From the NCBI RefSeq assembly GCF_008831285.2, contig NC_045143.1, positions 20,542,854 through 20,606,853 on the forward strand: 64,000 nucleotides of DNA, read 5' to 3'. Under the pieces are notes generated by a model. The model did not search any database and was not told the DNA's origin. It saw nothing but the letters and a program-made list of their open reading frames with translations. The DNA is from Nymphaea colorata (Eukaryota; Streptophyta; Magnoliopsida; Nymphaeales; Nymphaeaceae). The position numbers and the translations under genes were made by a program. Positions 57,017 to 64,000 of this stretch are shown piece after piece (the first letter of the stretch is position 1; the number at the start of each line of letters is the position of its first letter).

Positions 57017-58840
57017 GTGGTAAGGACAAAAAAAACTCAATCATTGGGAATAGAGTAGAAAGTAAATTTGGAAGCAATATGCCTCCATTATATAATGATA
57101 TTATAACATATTGGAGATGATTGAGCATTGATATATATTGGCAGGTTAAAAGTGGTTGCAGTGCAAGATTTTGAGTGGATCCCTAGTTTGGGAATGCATT
57201 GAGCAATGAACTTCTTATTAAAAAGTTGCATTTAAGGAAAGTTGATATTGGGTTGTCAGTTAGTTAAGGTATAGTCAAATACAAAGATAATCCAGACATT
57301 CAAAGCCAATGGTGGGTGTACAACAATGATGCATATATCAGTTAGAGCTAGAGGTACTATGGCCAAATGGGGCAGGGAGCTTTGGAATTCTTATTCAGTT
57401 CCAAGGGCATGTTGATTTTCTTACATTATGAGTGTCAATAGACTTCCAACTAAAGTCAGATCTCAATGGTTTGGGCTTACTCTTGTGTCTAGGTGTGCTT
57501 TATGAAAAAAAGACATTGAAAGTCAAGCAACATCTTTTGTTTACATGTTCTTTTGTTGTAAATATTTGGATTTGCATTATCAATTGCTTTGGTGGCTATA
57601 GAACTCCCTGTGGTGATTTTTGTTTAGAGTTTTTGCGATAGTTTAGGAGTAAGTTCCAATTTGAAGAGTATACCAGATGTTGGACCCTTTATTTTAACAT
57701 TGTAATATGAAAGTTAATGCTTTTTTGAAACCAAACTGTTTGTAAATGGGTGTCAAGGTTGCTCAAATCTGCTCAATGTAAAATATGGCACTGCTGATCT
57801 GAGTTTATCCCGAAATTGTAGTGGTCAAATAACATGAAGAGAGTTATTCAGTTGTGGTTAAAGCTTTGCACTTTTTAATAATTTTGGAAATTCAAATCTA
57901 TCCTTGTTTTACTGTGGTGGTGGCTACTATGGTTTGGGAACAAGCTGTCAGATGTGCTTCAATTTTATGTTTAATGGTGAGATTCAAGTGGAAAGATGCA
58001 TCCACGGTTAGAGGAATGTAATGTTCAATGAGTCTTATTTGTTGAACATCTTGGTCGCCAGTCTTAATGAGAGTCTATTGCTACTAAGTAGTTTGTTGCC
58101 GCACTTGAGTCCGTTGTTGTCATGTCATTCTCTAATATCTTTTTCTCTTGAAGTTTATGTCTCCTCTTTTAGTTTCTATCATTTTGGTAACTGTAAATTC
58201 TCTAACATTGGAGCTCTTCAGTTTTGTGTTATATTTTATTAACTGAATTGGAGTTATATTTTCACTATTGCCTATTCAAAAAAAGTAATTTTTATTTTGT
58301 AAACTCCAATTGGTCATCTTCCTTTACCTGATGTCCAATTGCCCACGTATTCTCTCTGTGTGTGTTTTCCTTTGATGGGTACCTTACACTCTTCAAAAAA
58401 CAGTTTAACTAATATATTTGCAATTAATCTCCACTATCATAACTTATTGGAATTGATGGCCCAGACGATTCCCAAACAGGTAGTCAACAGACCCTTATGC
58501 ACCAAACTTTGAAGGGAATTATCATACGGGTTATGGAGATATTCCGAAGCTAAGCTACTTTTTTACCTTTTAAAAAGGAGATGAGATAGAGAAAAAAAAA
58601 ATAGAGAGAGAGGCAAATTAATGAGTTTACTTAAATAGACTATTTTAAGTGGAATTTGGGGTTATTGAAAAAACAACTTGAATTTTATATTTATAATTTT
58701 AATTTCCACCATCTTTATCTCTTTAGAATTGATGGCTTAGATGATTCTGATCAAGTTTGATATATATTGATATACTTGATAAGGACAAAAAAAAAAAAAA
58801 ACTTAATCACAGACAATAGAGTAGCGAGTAGAAGGAAAGA
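56340..58840. mobile_element. Old element bounded by diverged LTR-like direct repeats
   Basis: About 56,345-57,060 and 58,195-58,840 are direct repeats. They share in order CATTGGAGCTCTT, TATTCAAAAAAAGTAA, AATTGGTCATCTT, TTTGATGGGTA, GATTCCCAAACAGGTAG, GGCTTAG/CCTAGAT and AAGGACAAAAAAA. They are separated by 1.1-1.2 kb. That arrangement fits a small, old LTR element, or a tandem duplication. No clear terminal dinucleotides, primer-binding site or TSD were found. A (TA)n microsatellite interrupts the first copy at about 56,979-57,010. Confidence 0.5.
57130..57720 (+). pseudogene. LINE zinc-binding (zf-RVT) fragment
   Basis: Plus strand reads SVNRLPTKVRSQWFGLTLVS then RCAL with a stop where the second cysteine should be. 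In the next frame comes HLLFTCSFVVNIWICI. This is the C-terminal zf-RVT signature of plant LINE ORF2 (RLPT...RC--C...E--QHLLF-CPF---VW). It lies between the LTR-like repeats and is a small, dead remnant. Confidence 0.65.
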
Positions 58841-61222
58841 CACCAAAGTGATAGGGAAATCTCACAAGACTCATATAGAATGAGGGGTGGAAACAAAAGG
58901 TTCTAATATTTGCCGATGGTGTTTATAGGTTTTCCATGAATGGAACTCTTTTTTTACCCTACAAGAGCGTGTTTGCTTAGTTCACTTACGCGTGCATATG
59001 CACATGTACAAACTCAAGGGGTTTATGAAGACTGCGTCAGGGAACCAATGAAAGTGGACCGTGGGTACCTATTATTAGACATACAGTGAATTATTCATTT
59101 GTAGGTAGGATTCGTACATTACTATTGAGGACCCTAAATTATTGGCTATCAAATTAAAGTTTATTTACATTGGCTTCGAGATGGTCGGCCCATGGAAGCC
59201 AGATCACCATTTTGATTCTTTGGGGCACTACTCTTATGAACATCAAATAATGGCAGTGCAACACCTTAGTTGATGAGTGTACCGTGGGCCTACCCAAGTC
59301 TCAAGCAACCCTCTATCTCAAGGGCAGGTAAAAGCAGGGAGGACTTTGGCCTTCTTCGGGTGGCTCTCAATCACCCGAGAATTTATCTACATGGATAGAT
59401 GAAGAACATAGGAATTTAAGAGAAAAATATGATTTAGAGAACAAACTTTAGAAGTGTTTTAAGATTGTGTGTCTTAGCTTTTTTGGAAAATAAAGTTCAG
59501 TTTGTGCATCATATCTTTATGATTTTTTATCCTTATATTTTTCAGTATTGTTCTTACCGTCCATGTTAAAACATTTAAAACAATATATCATATTCGTGAA
59601 TTTTAATTTAGTAGCTAGGAAACATGTTCTAGTTAAGTTTATTTTCATGTAAAAATATATTGATTTTTCTACTAAGACAATATTACTTCTGCTCTAGATT
59701 GAACTGCGATTCGAATGGATGCAGTTCTGCATTTCTTACATATCAATTATAAATTTCTGCAACTAAAATCCAATTAATCCAATTAAAAAAATGAAGAACT
59801 TGGTAACTTAGGGTCAGATATCAATAGCAATCATGAAATAAAAATATATTTTTTTTCATAAAATAAATCTTTCTCAAGGTTTTTTTTTTTTTTGGGTCTT
59901 TTTTTGGCTTTAAGTTTCGGTTCATTGCCTAGCCCAGCTGGTCAACTATATCAATAGCAATTTCTAATCGCGAGTTATTAGAAATTTCGGCAGTATGAGA
60001 GGGTGTTTGTCAACCTTGGATTTGATAGTTGAAGTGATCTGAGATCACTGGGAACCTTTTAGGGTCATGGATTTAGATCAGACCCTATTCTCATTGGCCT
60101 TCAAATCCGAGGTCAATTTGTTTACATAATAGGTCCCATATAAAATGGATCTAGATCTCAAACCCAACGCTATCAAACATACTCTAAATGAAAAATTAAT
60201 TTCGTGCACGACAATTGCAGCTGTGTTGCACCGGGGTCATCAATGCTCCAATCCAAACCAGACAGGTGTCAGGCGGGCGGATGGGATATCAGACCACCAA
60301 CTCACCTATTAGAACGGTGGGTCAGAGTCGCATCTTTGACCATCCAGCCTATGTCCTCCTTGTTCGGTTGACATGCAGTAGTTGGCCGGCCAAGGAACTG
60401 GGTCACCCACGTCCACCAGCATGAAGTTTTTCTGTTTGAGCTTGCTTTCGAATTGATCAGCTTCTGACAAAAGTCTTGAATCAATTTATAAGGAAATGAG
60501 GAAAAAAATGAAGAACTTGGTAACTTAGGGTCAGATATCAATAGCAATCATGAAATAAAAATATAATTTTTTTCATGCAATAAATCTTTCTCAAGGTTTT
60601 TTTTTTTGGGTCTTTTTTTGGCTTTAAGTTTCGGTTCATTGCCTAGCCCAGCTGGTCACATATTTAACCATCTTTGACTTGACGGGATTGACCCGCATAT
60701 TTCTTGGCACCCAAAAGAGGAAATGAATGCACGACTTTCGTAAAAGGAATAATGATATTATCAATTAAACTTTTTAAAACGTGCAAAACCTGGTTTCTCG
60801 GTTATTTCAAATAAAAAAATAATAATAAATATGCAACAAGATTTTGTGAAGCCATAAAATTTAGGTCTTAAAGTGGAGCCACAAAATTTTGGACATAAAG
60901 TGCATTTATAAACCGAAAGCAGGAAAAAAAGAAGGTAAAATAATTGTCATTGTCCTCATCTTGAAGGGGTAACCCAAAGCACGAAAAAAAAAAAAAAAGG
61001 TAAACAATTGTCGTTGTCCTCATCTTGGAGGGGGTAACTACTGGTAGCCATTAGGTGGAGCGAGGAATTTTGTCACAAGGCCAAACTATAGTTTCAAAAT
61101 TTTAACATAGGTTGAAATATAAATTTTCAAATTTTATATATATATTCAAATAAAAAAATTATATTTACATACAAATTTTTAAGTGTTTTAAAATCTGAAG
61201 GTAGGTTCAGGGCTCCTGCCGG
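58841..61222. other. Intergenic, short repeats only
   Basis: No gene is supported. A direct repeat of about 160 bp (59,785-59,944 and 60,502-60,658) runs from AAAAAAATGAAGAACTTGG to CTAGCCCAGCTGGTCA, nearly identical. An imperfect tandem pair (about 60,911-60,976 and 60,977-61,037) shares TGTCCTCATCTTG-AGGGGGTAAC. The open frames near 60,215-60,547 on both strands have no motif. Confidence 0.6.
59785..60658. repeat. Pair of about 160 bp direct repeats 717 bp apart
   Basis: The units are 59,785-59,944 and 60,502-60,658, differing mainly in T-run length. From the first T they read TGAAGAAC to GCTGGTCA, so they have TG...CA ends like a miniature LTR element. The flanks (AAAAA, CATAT) do not make a TSD, so a tandem segment duplication is the simpler reading. 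Confidence 0.8.
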
Positions 61223-61633
61223 TAGGGATGTCAACAGATCATATATGTCCTTAATCGTATCCACTTTTTCGAATATTCACATATTCGCATTCTAATTCAG
61301 ATTCAAATTAAAATAAATAGTCATATTCAAATCTGAATCCAAAATCCAATTTTACAATCTGAATCTGATCTGAATCCGATTTTTATATTTATATCTAAAT
61401 CTGAATCCAAATTTTGAACCAGATTTTATTAATAGTGAATTCAATATGAATCTGTATCTGAATTTGATCGGATATTTATGTATATCTGAATCTGAATCTG
61501 ATCAGATGTCATGTATTAAATGATCCAAATTGAATCTGATTTCTTAATCGAATATTAACTTTTTTTTTTCATATCTGAATTTTTTGGATCGAGGTCAGAT
61601 ATCCGATTTAAATCAGATATATTTACATCCCCA
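61223..61633. mobile_element. hAT-like MITE, 411 bp
   Basis: The ends TAGGGATGT and ACATCCCCA are inverted with one mismatch. The flanks CCTGCCGG (61,215-61,222) and CTTGCCGG (61,634-61,641) form an 8 bp target-site duplication with one mismatch. 8 bp TSDs and YAGGG starts are typical of hAT transposons. The interior is a degenerate array of AATCTGAATC/GATTCAGATT words with no coding capacity. Confidence 0.8.
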
Positions 61634-62020
61634 CTTGCCGGCCCCCTTTACCTCCTCCTGGTCTGATGGTCTACCATTTTAACGTTGTATTTATGAAGTG
61701 CTAGCAAAATTTGCATGGATGATGTTTATAACTTTGAAAAGCTTTATTGCCTGAAATATAATAGAGGTAGTGAATTGGTTTCGAAATATTATTATGATAT
61801 CGTGTAACATCGGATGAATAAACAGTTAAACAAATTAATTTAATGGTTCAATACAGATATATTTTTATTTTATTTTTGTAATGAAAACGTCAATATTAAT
61901 AACTTTAGTTAGTAATTTGTAATTATTCAACGTTTTTTTGGTTGAAAGTTACCCTAAATATTCTACTTATTTTAAAAAACTAAATATATATAAACCCAAG
62001 AAAGAAAAAACACCGTTTAA

Positions 62021-62066
<46 letters not shown>

Positions 62067-64000
62067 TGAATGAGAGAAATGATACAATTTACTTAAGACA
62101 TTTTTTAACCAGTGTGTCACCTAGCCATATAAACATAAATATATATACACGCTAAAAAATGGCCTGTCAATATCGGTGGATTATACACATTAAAAAATAA
62201 AAAAAATGGCTGAAAGATTTTGGAAATTAAACATTTAAAAATATATTATCTAACCTTTTTAGAGTGGCGCCCACTTAATAAAAATAGACATATTATATTA
62301 GTTATGTATATAAACTTAAGTACCGAATGTCTCACACGTAAGACTGCACATTTGAGGAGGGAGAGGAAGAGAGGGGTGATATGACCCACCCAGCCACATT
62401 GGCTTCACTTGATAACTCGGGCCTGTTGTGCTATTCATCGCTTAGCTGACCGTGCAAAAAAAAAGAAAAGTATGTCGGATTGGCAATCGAGAAATGTGAT
62501 TTTAAGCTGTGCGGTTGTGTGTAATTTGAAAATCTAGGTCATTACCTGTGCAAAATAAAAAAGTTGGACAGGTTTCTGTAAGTTCCTCTTCTTTGAAAAG
62601 GCAACGCCCCCCTTATCATGGGCCACAGATTGGCACATAATTGTGATGCATCTAGTACACACAATTTTGACCCTAATTTAATGTTTTGAGCTCCAAATAT
62701 TAAGGCAACTAATTTAGTGATTTGTACAAGTCGCTTTTACCAGATAAATATCACAAACTCATTGAATTTGTAGAAAATTAGTTTTAAAATCAAAATTCAC
62801 TCCACTAACCTCATATACTTTTTTTGAAAAAAAATTGTGTTGGTCGTCCACTTTTATCATATGATTATGGGTTGTCAATGGGTCTGAGCCCGGTCCCAGC
62901 TTGAAGCAGGCTCGCCCCTAAAGAGGGTTTCATGTACATAAGAGAACCGTAAGCCACTTACTTTAAATGTGTTAGACCCACTTATAAACTTTACAACTTG
63001 GCCTTGCTCGATTCGGGTCCCATTCGTTCTTTTTACTTGAGCCTAATAGAGGCGGCTGGAACAGGCTGTAAAAATGTTCCGCGCATCGGCATCGTCGGAT
63101 TGCGGGGACCCTGAATCGAATCCTGACTCTGCCATTCTGGTGCCCGAGCTTTTTCTATTTGGGTTCCGGACTCACAAGCATTAATTTTTCCTTCTTTGAA
63201 CGGTTATATTCATCGTTAGAAACATATATGCACTTCAATAATCGAACACAAAATTTTTGGCTGAGAATCACTAATATATGCTGACTCAATTTAGATTCGA
63301 AATGACACCAACGTGTAATAAATTAAATTGTGTTGCATCGCCAATATGCAATATAACAATGAATATTATGAGAATATTATGCTTGTACTCCAGCCAAATT
63401 ATTACATCAAGATGCAAAGCTTAAGTCCAGACTCCAAACTAAGACGCCACTTCATCGAGTTGGACCGGGCCAATTCAATTTAGGCATGGGATCCGAATCC
63501 AATCTAGTGGCTGTCAGTCACGGGTGCCTGGTGACTAGTGAGGAAAGAAGAAATGAGCAAGTCGGTGGAGGCAAATTCTAAATATGTCAAGACTTTTATG
63601 CATAGTCCAACACCAATAATCTGAATTTAATACATCTTAATAACTTGACAAAGTTCAATCCGATAATTTAGGAAAGAAATCGACACTTTAGGAGGAACTG
63701 CATGGAAAATCAAAGAAAAAGAAACTCTCAATATTCTTACTTGTTGGTCTTAGTATTGATGAGCGATATCCAAGTATGAGTGAATATGAGCTGAGTCTGA
63801 ACCCAAGTTTAGTCAACTTGAGTTTGGTTTGACTAATGAAACCTCGAACTTGAGAGTAGCTTGACGGAAGCAGCTTGACTCGACGGTTACGTGTTGAACT
63901 CGAGCTCGACTCGATTAAGGGTCGACAAACTCATAAGTCCATTTGAATATATGGACTTGATTAAGGCTCAACAAACTCGATTAAGGCTTGAGCTTGACTC
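61634..64000. other. Intergenic, AT-rich with microsatellite
   Basis: (TA)n at about 62,025-62,063. At 62,870-63,080 a GGTTGTCAATGGGTCTGAGCCCGG start and GGGTC words suggest another short non-autonomous repeat (given in pieces: GGTTGTCAATGGG, TCTGAGCCCGG). No gene or RNA gene is seen. Confidence 0.55.
63772..64000. repeat. Degenerate CTCGA/GACTCGA repeat, cut by window end
   Basis: Repeated GCTTGACTCGA, GAACTCGAGCTCGACTCG and GATTAAGG-CGACAAACTC words, as in the interior of plant MITE-like elements. The right end lies outside the window. Confidence 0.65.

Noticed and set aside
59785-60658. Miniature LTR element with TG...CA direct repeats
   Set aside because: The flanking bases do not form a target-site duplication and no primer-binding site follows the first repeat. 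Kept only as a direct repeat.
1-64000. tRNA, rRNA, CRISPR, bacterial operon or phage content
   Set aside because: No cloverleaf, rRNA core or spaced direct repeats were seen. The content is plant nuclear throughout.

Overview
The window is nuclear DNA of a seed plant, most likely a flowering plant; the species cannot be told from the sequence. Three things point there: a plant-specific tau-class glutathione S-transferase gene, GT-AG spliced exons of two other plant-type genes, and many Ty1/copia retrotransposons with a TGGTATCAGAG primer-binding site. It is mostly AT-rich and gene-poor. Only one complete gene is visible.

Layout. 1-7.2 kb: AT-rich intergenic DNA with small repeats. 7.55-8.46 kb (minus): a two-exon tau GST gene. 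11.0-12.9 kb (minus): a decayed LINE. 13.5 kb: a cluster of GTATCG palindromes. 15,058-35,315: one nested block of copia retrotransposons. Element A (minus, TSD TTAAT) is split twice. Element B (plus, TSD ACTCT) sits in its RNase H region. Element C (plus, TSD TGGTG) sits in its protease active-site codons. C is split by D (minus), and D is split by C2 (plus). The C2/D/C interior has collapsed, and the gap is filled by 933 bp that is a near-identical copy of host exons found at 54.7-55.6 kb.

35.3-55.6 kb: a rearranged host region. On the minus strand lie the first four recognisable exons of a gene that looks like an ARM/HEAT-type plant protein (exons near 55.0, 54.8, 52.2 and 51.0 kb). A 3.7 kb block carrying exons 3 and 4 is repeated at 36.8-42.2 kb, where exon 3 occurs twice, one copy frameshifted. 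That block also has a 283 bp solo LTR whose precise empty site is kept in the other copy. A lone first exon of a GH2 beta-galactosidase-type gene lies at 42.6 kb. The 43.5-49.6 kb interval between the duplicated blocks holds only repeats.

55.6-64 kb: remnants of another copia element, a diverged LTR-like repeat pair around a LINE scrap, short direct repeats, a hAT-like MITE with an 8 bp TSD, and a degenerate CTCGA-rich repeat cut by the window end.

The genes do not form a pathway or operon. What links the regions is genome dynamics: ordered transposon insertions, deletion with templated repair that copied host exons into the nest, and segmental duplication of part of a host gene.
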